Shown: positions 1 to 8,937 of the stretch, in pieces
How positions within the stretch are numbered: position 1 is the stretch's first letter
How the letters are laid out: each line of letters begins with the position of its first letter
Source: an uncultured Myxococcales bacterium
Lineage (GTDB): Bacteria; Myxococcota_A; UBA9042
Direction: 5' to 3'
Assembly: GCA_937910235.1 (NCBI GenBank)
Contig: CALENB010000450.1
Span: forward strand, 1 to 53,786
Length of the DNA stretch: 53,786 bases
Translations under genes and position numbers: made by a program
The notes under the pieces: generated by a model
The model's database searches: none
The model's input: only the letters and a program-made list of their open reading frames with translations
What the model was told of the DNA's origin: nothing

Positions 1-2
1 GC

Positions 3-1454
3 CTCACCGATCGCCGCCTGCTGCTCTTCGCCTTCACCCAGGCCGAAAACCGCCACGTCTACCTCGCGATCCTCAAGGCCTTCGACAGCGCCCGCGAGCA
101 GACCCTGCTCCAGCTCGGCGCGACCGGCGTCGTCGCGCGTGTCGATGGGTTGGAGTCCGTAGACGACGCCCTGCAGAAGCTCGACCAGCTCGTCTCGTGG
201 GGCGTGCTCGATCGCATTCAGGATGACCAACGGGTTCGTACGATCGCCGAGTATCGCCAGCGTCGCTCGGTTTACCTGATGACAGAACTCGGCTGGCTGG
301 CGACGCGCGCCGTGCATGACGTGATGGCTGCGCAACCGGGCGAAGCGGAGCTGCGGCGTCTCGTGTTGCCCAAGGTGCTCGATGAGCTCAAGCGCCTCGC
401 CGACGCCGTCGCGCAGCAGGACGCTGAACGTGTCGGGCTTCACCTCGATGAGGTGCATCGCATGTTGACGGACCTCGCCGACCACGCGCAGCGCTTTCTC
501 ATCGCCACCAGCCAGCTGGCGCTGTCGTGGGAGGCTGATCCGCAGGCCTTTATCAGCCACAAAAAGCGTCTATTAGGCCATCTAGACGGCTTCCTCATCA
601 CCTTGGCGGAGCATCGGCCCTTGTTGTCGGCGGCGGTGCATGCCTTGTTGCCGCAGCGCGCGCGATTGCTGGATCTAGCGGCGGCCGCCAGCGGCGCGGC
701 GTTTGGGCCGGAGCGTGCCCGGGAGCGCGCCGAACAGCATTTGGCTGGTGTCGTGGCTTGGTTTGAGGATACGCCCGGCAGGCCCTCGCAAGCGGCGTCA
801 CTCGATGAGCGCACCACCCGCGCGATTCATGACCTCACCACCCTGCTGCGCCGTGTGTTTGACGCGACGGCCGGTGGCGTGAGCCGGGCGTCGCGCCTCG
901 AAGAGCTCGCCGGTTGGTTCATGGCCTGCCCCGACGACGCGACCGCCCATGCGCTGGCGGGCGCCACGTCTGGGGTCTCCCGTGCGCGTCACTTTGGCAC
1001 CTTCACCGTTGATGAGGACGTGGAGCCCTCGACGAGCTGGTGGGATGCGCCGCCCGCGCCGGTGGACACGACGCTGCGTAAGCGCGGGCGCACGTCAGCG
1101 CCGGGGCCGCCGCAACCCATCGCGGACCGCGCCGCCGCGTCGCGTCACCTGCGACGGCGTCAGCAGGCGCGCCAAGACGTCGATCGGGCGGCCTCCGGCG
1201 CGCTGGTGAACTCGCTGCTCCACCTCAAACCGCTCGCCGCCGCAGAGCTGCAGGTGCTGCTGCGCTTGCTCTCTCGTGCGCTGCACGCCCGCACCGCGAC
1301 GTCGACAACGGCCCACACGGTGCGCGGCCGCTTGCGCATGACCTTGACCCACGCCGATCGCGACACGTGGGTGCCGACCGTTCGTGGTGTGCTGTGTCTC
1401 AAGGGGCTCGACTTGACGGTCGAGTCGTCCGCTCAGGCGCAGGTGTCCGCATGA
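3..1454 (+). CDS. jetA: Wadjet subunit JetA-like, DUF2397/TIGR02677 family (5' truncated by window)
   Basis: The reading frame is open from the first bases of the window, so the N-terminus is missing. The visible 483 codons begin L-T-D-R-R-L-L-L-F and continue through A-E-N-R-H-V-Y-L-A-I, which is the usual N-terminal region of this family. A Met start near base 150 is only an internal TTG and should not be used. JetA is the kleisin/accessory subunit of an SMC-like complex that recognises and helps cleave closed-circular plasmid DNA. The family assignment rests mainly on the strict gene order DUF2397, DUF2398, SMC-like ATPase, DUF2399-Toprim and on matching lengths. The stop overlaps the start of the next gene (ATGA), so the two are translationally coupled. 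I recall this branch as Wadjet type II, but the type number is from memory. Confidence 0.85.
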   Translation, partial: LTDRRLLLFAFTQAENRHVYLAILKAFDSAREQTLLQLGATGVVARVDGLESVDDALQKLDQLVSWGVLDRIQDDQRVRTIAEYRQRRSVYLMTELGWLATRAVHDVMAAQPGEAELRRLVLPKVLDELKRLADAVAQQDAERVGLHLDEVHRMLTDLADHAQRFLIATSQLALSWEADPQAFISHKKRLLGHLDGFLITLAEHRPLLSAAVHALLPQRARLLDLAAAASGAAFGPERARERAEQHLAGVVAWFEDTPGRPSQAASLDERTTRAIHDLTTLLRRVFDATAGGVSRASRLEELAGWFMACPDDATAHALAGATSGVSRARHFGTFTVDEDVEPSTSWWDAPPAPVDTTLRKRGRTSAPGPPQPIADRAAASRHLRRRQQARQDVDRAASGALVNSLLHLKPLAAAELQVLLRLLSRALHARTATSTTAHTVRGRLRMTLTHADRDTWVPTVRGVLCLKGLDLTVESSAQAQVSA

Positions 1455-2758
1455 GGGACGTGCGCAGCTCCGAGCTCGGTGATCTACAGCGCGCCGCGCG
1501 GATCTTGCTTGGTCACGGCATCGTGACGGAGAAGCGGGTCGGCGAGCGCGAGTGGCGGAATCTACGGCGTTACGCGGCACCGTTGGCGGCCTCGTTCAGT
1601 GACCTCGCTGGCTACCGCGTCGAGGTGAGTCGCACCTCCGTCGCGCTTATTCGGCGCATCGACAAGCTCTCCGACTCGCCGGTGTTTCGGACCCCGAGCG
1701 ACCGCGCCTTCGATCGCATGCGCTATGCGCTCGTGGCGCTGGTGCTCGCCGCGCTGGAGCGACTGGGCAAGCAGACGACGCTCACAGACCTAGCCACGCG
1801 TGTGCGGACGGCCGCCGCGGCGATCCCGAACCTGCCCTTTGACCCCGATCAACACCACGCCCGACTCGCGCTGGGTCACGCCGTGCGTGTCCTCGAAGAG
1901 CTCGGCGCCGTGCAGCTGACCGACGGCTCGCGGGAGGCCTGGGAGAAGAGCGATGGGGGCGGCGAGGCGCTGTACGATATCGACCGCACCGTGTGTCGCC
2001 GGCTGTTTCCCGTCGCCGTGCGTCGCGCCGACGACCAGCCCCAGTTCCTGCACCAAGACCGCGTCGATCTCGGCCGCGATCCGACCCGACGCGCGCGGCG
2101 TCAGCACCTCGTGCGACGTTTGCTTGAGCAGCCTGTAGTCTATTTTCAAGACCTCGGCGACGATGAGCGCGCCTACCTCAAACGCGAGGCCGGCAAGCTT
2201 GGTGCCACCCTGGAGGAGCTCACGGGTGGCCTGCTCGAGCGTCGCCGCGAGGGCCTGGCGCTGATCGACCCAGGCCGTCGATTCTCGGACGTGCCTTTTC
2301 CCGCTGGCGGCGCAGGAAATCAGGCCGCGTTGCTGTTGGCCGCGCAGCTCTGCGCCCTCGCGTCCACAGCGCCGGCGACGCCACCGCCAACGCTGCCCTT
2401 GCTCGCCGCGCCGCATAGCGATGAGGTCTCCGATGAGCTGGCCGCGCGCATCGCCGTCGCGCTTGGCGGGCAAGCTGCTACGCCGCTTCGCGCCCGACAG
2501 CAACGGCCTTTTGTCGCACAGCGCACCCTCCGAGAGGTCGCGACGACCCTCGTGGCCGAGCTTCGTGCCAATCTGACGAAGCAGCACGCAGCGCATCCCG
2601 GTCCGTTTCTGAGAGACGCGCTGATCGTCTTGACGGCCCACGACTTGGTGCGAAGCGTCCCTGGCGGGATCGTGTTGATGCCAGCGCTGGCCCGCTTTCG
2701 CGAGGTCCGTATTCAGACCGCCGCGGCGCACGTCGACCAACTCACCCTGGGGTTTTGA
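1451..2758 (+). CDS. jetB: Wadjet subunit JetB-like, DUF2398/TIGR02678 family
   Basis: This encodes 435 aa starting at the ATG that overlaps the jetA stop codon (ATGA at 1451-1454). The frame is open further upstream, but those codons lie inside jetA and have no separate support. The N-terminus (S-S-E-L-G-D-L-Q-R-A-A-R-I-L-L) and the R-E-W-R-N-L-R-R-Y motif shortly after match the typical DUF2398 beginning, a winged-helix protein thought to play the MukE/KITE role. No catalytic motif is visible, as expected for a structural subunit. It ends in TGATG with the next gene. Length, position and coupling fit the second gene of a Wadjet operon; the molecular role is inferred from characterised relatives. 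Confidence 0.87.
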   Translation: MRDVRSSELGDLQRAARILLGHGIVTEKRVGEREWRNLRRYAAPLAASFSDLAGYRVEVSRTSVALIRRIDKLSDSPVFRTPSDRAFDRMRYALVALVLAALERLGKQTTLTDLATRVRTAAAAIPNLPFDPDQHHARLALGHAVRVLEELGAVQLTDGSREAWEKSDGGGEALYDIDRTVCRRLFPVAVRRADDQPQFLHQDRVDLGRDPTRRARRQHLVRRLLEQPVVYFQDLGDDERAYLKREAGKLGATLEELTGGLLERRREGLALIDPGRRFSDVPFPAGGAGNQAALLLAAQLCALASTAPATPPPTLPLLAAPHSDEVSDELAARIAVALGGQAATPLRARQQRPFVAQRTLREVATTLVAELRANLTKQHAAHPGPFLRDALIVLTAHDLVRSVPGGIVLMPALARFREVRIQTAAAHVDQLTLGF

Positions 2759-5700
2759 TGAGCCGCTTCCAACCGACACGAGCCGGCATCATCGGTGTGT
2801 GGGACTACGAGGAGCAGGCGTTCCATTTTGCCGACGGCCGACTGGTCCTGCGCGGCCCGAACGGCTCAGGCAAAACCAAGGCCCTGGAGCTGTTGGTGCC
2901 CTTTGTGCTCGACGGCAGCATCGACGCGCGGCGTCTCGATCCTTTCTCCGGCAAGGACCGGACCATGCAGAGCAACCTGCTCTACGGCGGCGACAAGCAA
3001 CGACGCGGCTACTGTTGGCTGGAGTTCCGCAAGGATGAACAAGTCGTCACCGTGGGTGTCGGGTTGCGGACGGATAGCAAGCGTTCGCGCCCGGAGACTT
3101 GGTTTTTCGTGACGCAGCACGTGGTCGGCGAGACGCTGCATCTACTCGACGAGGATCGCGTGCCCATGACCCGAAAGGCCATGCGCCGAACGCTTGGCGA
3201 GACGCAGTGCTTCAACACCCGCGAGGCGCATCGCAAGGCCGTTAATCAGGCGTTGTTTGGCTACGAGGGCGAGCGCTACGACGCCATGATTGAGCTCATC
3301 CTCACCTTGCGTCGGCCGCAGCTGGCCAAGGAGTTGGATCCCGACTCGCTGTCGACCGTGCTGTCGGAGGGGCTGCGCACCGTGGACCCGAGCCTGCTGC
3401 GTTCGAGCGCGGCTGCGCTGGACAACTTGGAGTCGAGTCAGCGCGACCTCTCGGAGCTTGAGCGCGCCGACAAAGCCGTGGCCGACCTCGTCACGATCTG
3501 GCGAACGTACCTGCGGGCGCGGGCGCAGCAGCGGTTGGTCGATGTCGAAGAAAAGTCGCAGCGCGTGCGGGAGACGACCGCACAGCTTCGTACGCTGGCG
3601 GTCGAGATCGAACGACACAGCGCGGCGATCGTCGCCCAGCAGGCGCTCACCGACGCGGCGACGAGCCGGGCCGCGGTGCATCAGTCGGGGATCGACGCGC
3701 TCAAGCAGCACGACGCTTACAAGAATCAAGGCCAGCTGCAGGACGCCCAAGATCACCTCGCCACCAAGGCGCAGGTCAGTAAAAATGCCGTGATATCACT
3801 CGAAAAGCGCGATCAGCAGGTCGTCCGCGAGCGCGATGTCTTGCGCACGGCGGAGGATCGGAATCGTCGCGCAGAACAGGCGATGGATGAGGCCCGCGCC
3901 GCCCTCTCGACCCACTGCGGTTTGGCCGAGGTGGCGGTCGCGAAGCCAGTGGCCGTCGACGCCGTGCGCATCGACCTGCGCGTCGCAAAGACCTCAGTAG
4001 ATGGCGCGCTGGCGGCGCTTGCGTTGGTCGAGAGGGAGGACGCCGACTTGACGACCGCCGAGGAGCTGCTGCAACAGCACATCGCTGCCCTGGAGGCCGC
4101 AGAAGCGGATCAGCGCGCGGCGGCGGCGGCGCTCCAGGCGGCCGTCGCTGCCTACCTGCAGGCCCTTGAAGCCTGGCACGGTCAGCTCTCACCCCAGCCG
4201 CAGGGGCGAATCGACTTGACGCAGCTGCTGCAGGTCGCGACCGCGGCGAGCGACGCCCAAGACGTGCGCAGCGTGGTGGATGGGGCGTGGCGCAGCTTCA
4301 ATGAAGCGCTGGTTGAGGCGCGCAAGGACCGGAGAGACGCCACCGCAGCACATCAGGCGCGCATCGCGGAGATCGACGGCGAGATGCAGCGCATCCGGGC
4401 CGAGAAAGACGACGCCCCGCCTGTGCCTGCGTCGCGACGTGCGTCGCGAGAGGGTCGAATTGGGGCGCCGTTGTGGCGGCTGATTCGCTTCGCCGAGGGG
4501 ATGCCACTGGCGCAGCAGGCCACCTTGGAGGGCGCGCTGCTGGCGTCGGGGTTGCTCGATGCCTGGGTCGCGGCGGATAGTGCGCCGGATAGTGCGCCGG
4601 ATAGTGCGCCGGATAGTGCGCCCGACATTGCGCCCGACATTGCGATGCAGCCCGGTGAGGCAAAGGCGCCTGAGAATGACGACACGTTTCTGCGCTTGCG
4701 CCCGTCGCTCGCCACCTCAACCTTGGCCGATGTGTTGGTCCCGGAGGAGTCGGCGGGCGTCTCCACCGACCACGTCACCGCCCTGTTGCGCGGTATCTCC
4801 ATGGTCGACGCCGGCGTGCATATCGGCCTCGATGGCGGGTTCGCGCTCGGACCGTTGGCCGGCGCCCACCAACCGGCGCGCGCCCGCTACATCGGCGCCA
4901 CCGCGCGTGCGCACCACCGCGCGCTGCGCATTGAAGCCCTGGGGCGCGAGCGCAGCGCAGAGGCGCTGGCCCGTGACACCGCCCGGGCGGACGAACAGCG
5001 GCTCGACGCAGCCGTCGCCGAGCTGAAGCAGGCGCGGCAGTCTCTGCCGTCCTACGCTGACGTGCGGCAACACCGCTCGGGCGCGCAGACGACTTTGGCC
5101 GTCGCGACCAGCAAAGCCGCCGCCAAAGCGCAGGCCCAAAGCGGCCGAGATGCGCAGCAGCGCAAACGCGACACAGCCAATCGCGCGTTTCGCGCCGTCG
5201 CCGCCCAGCATGGCCTCGCCGCGGACGCCAAGGCGCTGCGGGCGTTGGCGCAGCACATCGACGACGCCCAACGCGCGCTTCGCACCTATGCCGACTCCCT
5301 AGCGCGCTGCCTGGAGCGGCGAGAGGCCTCGACGCAAGCGCGCGAACGCCACCAAAGCGCGCTGCATGAGCGCGACGCGCAGGCCGTGGCCACGCAGCAA
5401 GCGCAGACGGCGTTTGACGCCGAGCAGCAACGCTACGCGACCCTACAAGCTGGGTTGGGCACCGAGCTGAAGCAGATCCAGTCCCAACTCGCCACCGCGA
5501 CGCAAGCTAGGCGCCAAGCGCAGGCCGAGGCCGAGGCCGCCAACCACGCCCGCGAGGTCTCCGTCGTCGCGTGCGCGACCAGCGTGACCAAATCCGAGCT
5601 CTTCAGCGAGCAGCTGCCAGAGCGACAGCGCGATCTCGCCGACGCCATGGCGCGACTGGCGCCCTTTCAAGCGACCGCCATCGCCCAGACTCTCGGCGTC

Positions 5701-6723
5701 AGCGCGGATGAGGCCCCCTTTTCGCAGCGCCTCGCCGCCGTTGTGCAGCACGTGTCGAGCACACCAGAGCAGCTCAAGGCGACGGAGACACGCCTGCACT
5801 CGAGCTTGGACAGGCTGGATGAAGCCCTGGGCGCGCGTTACCACCACAGCCATCGCTACGAGGACGGCGTCATCGTCGTGCGCATCGCTGATGAGACCGG
5901 CGAATCAGACGTGGCCTCGTTTCAGCGCCGCATCGCCGAGCGTTTGGAGCGTGTGCGCGACCTGCTGCAAGAGAGCGAGAAGAAGGTGTTCGAAGCGCAT
6001 CTGCTCAAGTCGCTCATCGGGCGGCTGCGGGACCGAATCGCCGAGACGCGGGCGCTGTGCAGCCAGATGGACCAGGCGATGCGCGCCTGCAGGCTCGCTA
6101 GTGGCAAGCACCTCGGCATCCGGTGGCGTGCCCTGCCGGATGTGGATCCGACGCGGCGAGAGCTGCTCGAGCTGTTGAAGTTCGATCCCTCACTTTCGAC
6201 CGATAAGATCGGCCGGATGCGGGAGCTGCTGTCTGAAGAGGTGCAGCTGGAGCGACGCGACAACCCCGATCGCACCTACATGGAGATCTTGGTTCGCGCG
6301 CTGGACTACCGCGTCTGGCATCGTTTTGACCTGCTGCTCCTGGACGCCAACGGCAAAGAAGAGCGCTTGACCGCCGCACGCCACGGCAAGCTGTCCGGCG
6401 GCGAGAAGGCGGCGACCGTGCACCTGCCGCTCTTTGCCGCCGCGCACGCGCACTTTAAGACCGCGCGGCCGGATTGCCCCCGACTGATCGCGCTGGATGA
6501 AGCTTTTGCCGGGATCGACGAGACCGGCACGCCGGAGCTGCTGCGCTTGGCCGCGGCGTTCGACCTGGATTGGTTCCTCACCGGTCACAACCTCTGGGTC
6601 ACCGAGCCGTTCTTACCTGCGGTGATGCACTACGACTTGGCCCACGACGAAGCCACCCGCGCGGTGAGCGCCTGGCCGATCTTGTGGAATGGCCACGAGA
6701 CGGTCGACGGCGGCCTCGCGTGA
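2758..6723 (+). CDS. jetC: Wadjet SMC-like ATPase JetC, TIGR02680 family
   Basis: The start is the ATG at 2758, overlapping the jetB stop by one base; a TTG just upstream is also in frame. The 1321-aa product has the SMC/MukB layout. It has an N-terminal Walker A (G-P-N-G-S-G-K-T, residues 33-40), a long Gln/Ala/Glu-rich coiled coil, and a central hinge-like region (about 560-720). A second coil follows, then a C-terminal ABC signature K-L-S-G-G-E-K (about 1211) and Walker B L-I-A-L-D-E-A (about 1242). This motor is expected to extrude loops on plasmid DNA and present it to JetD. An oddity is a run of six 4-residue repeats (D-S-A-P/D-I-A-P, residues about 607-630) in a loop of the hinge-like region. 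It is coupled to jetD by GTGA. Confidence 0.93.
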   Translation: MSRFQPTRAGIIGVWDYEEQAFHFADGRLVLRGPNGSGKTKALELLVPFVLDGSIDARRLDPFSGKDRTMQSNLLYGGDKQRRGYCWLEFRKDEQVVTVGVGLRTDSKRSRPETWFFVTQHVVGETLHLLDEDRVPMTRKAMRRTLGETQCFNTREAHRKAVNQALFGYEGERYDAMIELILTLRRPQLAKELDPDSLSTVLSEGLRTVDPSLLRSSAAALDNLESSQRDLSELERADKAVADLVTIWRTYLRARAQQRLVDVEEKSQRVRETTAQLRTLAVEIERHSAAIVAQQALTDAATSRAAVHQSGIDALKQHDAYKNQGQLQDAQDHLATKAQVSKNAVISLEKRDQQVVRERDVLRTAEDRNRRAEQAMDEARAALSTHCGLAEVAVAKPVAVDAVRIDLRVAKTSVDGALAALALVEREDADLTTAEELLQQHIAALEAAEADQRAAAAALQAAVAAYLQALEAWHGQLSPQPQGRIDLTQLLQVATAASDAQDVRSVVDGAWRSFNEALVEARKDRRDATAAHQARIAEIDGEMQRIRAEKDDAPPVPASRRASREGRIGAPLWRLIRFAEGMPLAQQATLEGALLASGLLDAWVAADSAPDSAPDSAPDSAPDIAPDIAMQPGEAKAPENDDTFLRLRPSLATSTLADVLVPEESAGVSTDHVTALLRGISMVDAGVHIGLDGGFALGPLAGAHQPARARYIGATARAHHRALRIEALGRERSAEALARDTARADEQRLDAAVAELKQARQSLPSYADVRQHRSGAQTTLAVATSKAAAKAQAQSGRDAQQRKRDTANRAFRAVAAQHGLAADAKALRALAQHIDDAQRALRTYADSLARCLERREASTQARERHQSALHERDAQAVATQQAQTAFDAEQQRYATLQAGLGTELKQIQSQLATATQARRQAQAEAEAANHAREVSVVACATSVTKSELFSEQLPERQRDLADAMARLAPFQATAIAQTLGVSADEAPFSQRLAAVVQHVSSTPEQLKATETRLHSSLDRLDEALGARYHHSHRYEDGVIVVRIADETGESDVASFQRRIAERLERVRDLLQESEKKVFEAHLLKSLIGRLRDRIAETRALCSQMDQAMRACRLASGKHLGIRWRALPDVDPTRRELLELLKFDPSLSTDKIGRMRELLSEEVQLERRDNPDRTYMEILVRALDYRVWHRFDLLLLDANGKEERLTAARHGKLSGGEKAATVHLPLFAAAHAHFKTARPDCPRLIALDEAFAGIDETGTPELLRLAAAFDLDWFLTGHNLWVTEPFLPAVMHYDLAHDEATRAVSAWPILWNGHETVDGGLA
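4576..4647 (+). repeat. In-frame 12-bp tandem repeat inside jetC
   Basis: There are six head-to-tail 12-bp units: four copies of GATAGTGCGCCG (the last ending in C), then two variant copies beginning GACATTGCG. They encode D-S-A-P and D-I-A-P tetrapeptides in a loop of the hinge-like region. The unit length is a multiple of three, so copy-number change would lengthen or shorten the loop without breaking the frame. Confidence 0.95.
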
Positions 6724-7922
6724 GCGCCGCAGAGACGCTGCTCGGCGCAGGGTTCGACCGCCTCTTCCGCCAAGCGCGGCAGCGGCTTGAGCGCGAGCCC
6801 GACGCCCTCGCGATGGCAAAGACGCGCCTGGTGAACCCGAGCCCGGAAGAGCGGGATCACATCGGCGGGCTGTTGGGCCAACACTTCTCCGGAAAAGCGC
6901 TGACCGTCTCCTTGCACCACCTCGACGAGCGCCTGCTCGCCGCCACCGGGCAAGGCCTGCGCGCGTGGTTGGAACGCGCCGGCGGACCGCTGCGAGACCG
7001 TCCGCTCGAGGCGGCGCAGCGCGAACGCAAGCTGGACGAGACCTTCCATCGGCTCCTGGCCGGCCCGCTCGCCGCGGAGGGCTGGTATGTGCGGTGGCTT
7101 GAGCGGCTGAAGCGTGGCCGAGTGACGCGTCTGTTGACGATGGATTCGCTGGCCGATCTGGACCGCGCGACGGCCGTGCTGGAGGCCCTCCCGGCGGCGA
7201 GCACGGCGATGCCGGTGTTTGCGAGTCGACACGCTGGTGGCACCAAGGCGCTGTCGCAAACCCCGCTGGAAGGCCTTGTTCTCGGCGCTTTAGCGTTGCG
7301 AGTGAACACCGAACCCCCGACGACCACCCTCGCTCGCCGCGAGCTCTGGGCGCAGTTCGGCGTGGCGCTCGACGACCTGACCTCCACGGTCCTGCTGCTC
7401 AACGTCCGCGCCACCGGTACGGGGTTGGTCGATGACCTCCTGAACGCATCGACCGCCATTGGCATGCCGGTGCGACTCACGCTGCACCAGCTGGTCCAGG
7501 CGACGCCGACGCTGGTGTCGGACATGCCGGTTTTTGTTTGTGAGAACCCCGCCATCGTGCGCATGGCCGCGGAGCGACTCGGCGCCGGGAGCGCTGCGCT
7601 TGTCGCGACCGAGGGCCAACCGAGCGTCGCTTTTTGGCGGTTGATGGCGCTGTGTGGTGACCGGGTTTGGGCGCGGGCAGACTTTGACCAAGATGGCCTG
7701 CGAATCGGCGGCGCGGTGATCCGGCGGCTCGGTGCTATACCTTGGCGTTTTGATGCGGAGAGCTACCTCGCGGCGGTGGCGGAGAATGTGGTGCAACCGG
7801 TGGTGTTGCCGGAGACGCCGTGGGATCTGCGCTTGGGTGAGGTGATGTCAGGGCGGGCGCGGGTTGAGGAGGAGGAGATGTTGGGGGTGTTGTTGGCGGA
7901 TCTGGGTGGGGGTGGGGGGTAG
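6720..7922 (+). CDS. jetD: Wadjet Toprim nuclease JetD-like, DUF2399/TIGR02679 family
   Basis: The start is the GTG at 6720, which overlaps the jetC stop (GTGA), giving V-S-A-A-E-T-L-L and 400 aa. The frame is open about 150 bases further up, but that part lies within jetC. The C-terminal half carries the Toprim fold signature: a conserved acid in V-F-V-C-E-N-P (about residue 274) and the paired acids of A-D-F-D-Q-D-G-L (about residues 320-323). These bind divalent metal for DNA cleavage in topoisomerase VI/Wadjet nucleases. In characterised Wadjets this subunit cuts the circular DNA once the SMC motor has engaged it. The protein ends in a glycine-rich tail (L-A-D-L-G-G-G-G-G). The gene converges with the minus-strand fragment ending inside it. 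Confidence 0.9.
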   Translation: MSAAETLLGAGFDRLFRQARQRLEREPDALAMAKTRLVNPSPEERDHIGGLLGQHFSGKALTVSLHHLDERLLAATGQGLRAWLERAGGPLRDRPLEAAQRERKLDETFHRLLAGPLAAEGWYVRWLERLKRGRVTRLLTMDSLADLDRATAVLEALPAASTAMPVFASRHAGGTKALSQTPLEGLVLGALALRVNTEPPTTTLARRELWAQFGVALDDLTSTVLLLNVRATGTGLVDDLLNASTAIGMPVRLTLHQLVQATPTLVSDMPVFVCENPAIVRMAAERLGAGSAALVATEGQPSVAFWRLMALCGDRVWARADFDQDGLRIGGAVIRRLGAIPWRFDAESYLAAVAENVVQPVVLPETPWDLRLGEVMSGRARVEEEEMLGVLLADLGGGGG

Positions 7923-8226
7923 TCAACGCAGGCGGCTGTGGTTGGGTGCCGCAGTGGCTTGGCGCCGGCGGCGGCATCCCTTGGACTTTCGCCACCGCCC
8001 GTTCAGTGATACCGCGCGCACGTTCGCGAAAGGTCGGGTGGTCTGCCATGCGAGCCAACACCCACAACCAGATGTGTAGCCGGCGCAGGGCGAAGGAGTC
8101 CTCGATAGCGCGCTCCTGCGCGGCATCGAGCCTACGCACCTCCCGGTAGCCGGCCAGCAGCGCGGCTCGGAGTTGCGTATAGCTCGGATCTGCGCGCAGG
8201 TAGGTGAGGGTGTCGAAGTCTCGCAT
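7735..8226 (-). pseudogene. Probable C-terminal remnant of an APH-type phosphotransferase
   Basis: The first roughly 85 codons (M-R-D-F-D-T-L-T-Y-L-R, then L-R-A-A-L-L-A-G-Y-R-E-V and F-A-L-R-R-L-H-I-W-L-W-V-L-A-R) read like the last third of aminoglycoside/choline-type phosphotransferases. That part would normally follow the catalytic D-F-D. The upstream two thirds of such an enzyme, with the Brenner H-x-D-x-x-x-x-N motif, is absent: the preceding gene ends only nine bases away. After about codon 85 the frame becomes a proline/histidine run lying antisense to the 3' end of jetD, so the true product, if any, probably ends earlier. There is no clear ribosome-binding site. It is most likely a decayed remnant. 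A small genuine protein is the alternative. Confidence 0.45.
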
Positions 8227-8235
8227 CGGAGCGGT

Positions 8236-8934
8236 CTACGGGAAAATTGTAGCCGGATCCACGTCCCGCAGACAGTTGGGCATGTCTTTCAAGTGCGCGC
8301 GAAACACGCGATACGCCCGGCGCTGTTCCCGCTCCTGCGTCAGCACCGGCACCGCCGCCTCGAGCTGCTTCACCAACGCCTTGATCTTGCGGTCATCACC
8401 AAAGATCCGCCGTCGGCCCAGCTCGTGCGACATCTCGCCCAAGGTCTTGGAGAGGTCTCGCACGCCGGAGATCCGGGCCTGCAGCGCCTCATCCTCGGCG
8501 CCGGCCACCAGCTCTAGTCCGTTGGCTAGCCGCAGCGTCAGCGTCTTCAATTGCGTCAGCGCGGCGCCAACGCGTGCTGGATCGAGCAGCCAGGCGCCGA
8601 CGGTCTCGAGCATCGCCTCCGGCTCCTCAGGCAGCAGGTTCACGTTCAACCCCTCGACGGCCGCCTCATCGGGAAAGAGCGCCATGAAGCCCTCCCCGCT
8701 CTGCTGCTCCAGTGTGTCGAAGTAGGCGTTAAGCGCCGTTGTCGCGTCGTCATTGCTCACGGTGGTGAGACCGTCGATGTCGGCGTCAACCAGCACAGCG
8801 CGCGCCTCCTCCGACGCGCTGTGCGCCAGCCGCCGCAGCGTGACCACGCCAGCCGGCGGCAGGGCCCCATCGTTGGCGCCGGCGAAGTAGCGCTCCCCGA
8901 TCGGATCGAACCACAGGTCGGTAACGTCGTGCAT
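8236..8934 (-). CDS. Unknown 232-aa protein of the winged-helix AAA+ operon
   Basis: I do not recognise this family. The ATG at 8934 is preceded by GGAGG seven bases upstream, which lies in the last codons of the preceding gene, so it is translated as part of the same minus-strand operon. The N-terminal half is acidic with regular spacing (V-D-A-D-I-D-G-L-T-T-V, N-A-Y-F-D-T-L-E-Q). The C-terminal half is helical and more basic (K-I-K-A-L-V-K-Q-L-E, then R-E-Q-R-R-A-Y-R-V-F-R-A-H-L). There is no signal peptide or membrane segment. It might be a chaperone or partner of the large helical protein encoded just upstream, but only its position suggests that. Confidence 0.7.
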   Translation of the reverse strand: MHDVTDLWFDPIGERYFAGANDGALPPAGVVTLRRLAHSASEEARAVLVDADIDGLTTVSNDDATTALNAYFDTLEQQSGEGFMALFPDEAAVEGLNVNLLPEEPEAMLETVGAWLLDPARVGAALTQLKTLTLRLANGLELVAGAEDEALQARISGVRDLSKTLGEMSHELGRRRIFGDDRKIKALVKQLEAAVPVLTQEREQRRAYRVFRAHLKDMPNCLRDVDPATIFP

Positions 8935-8937
8935 GGG

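Noticed and set aside
2755-2757. TTG as the start of jetC
   Set aside because: The ATG three bases later overlaps the jetB stop in the usual TGATG manner and is the more likely start.
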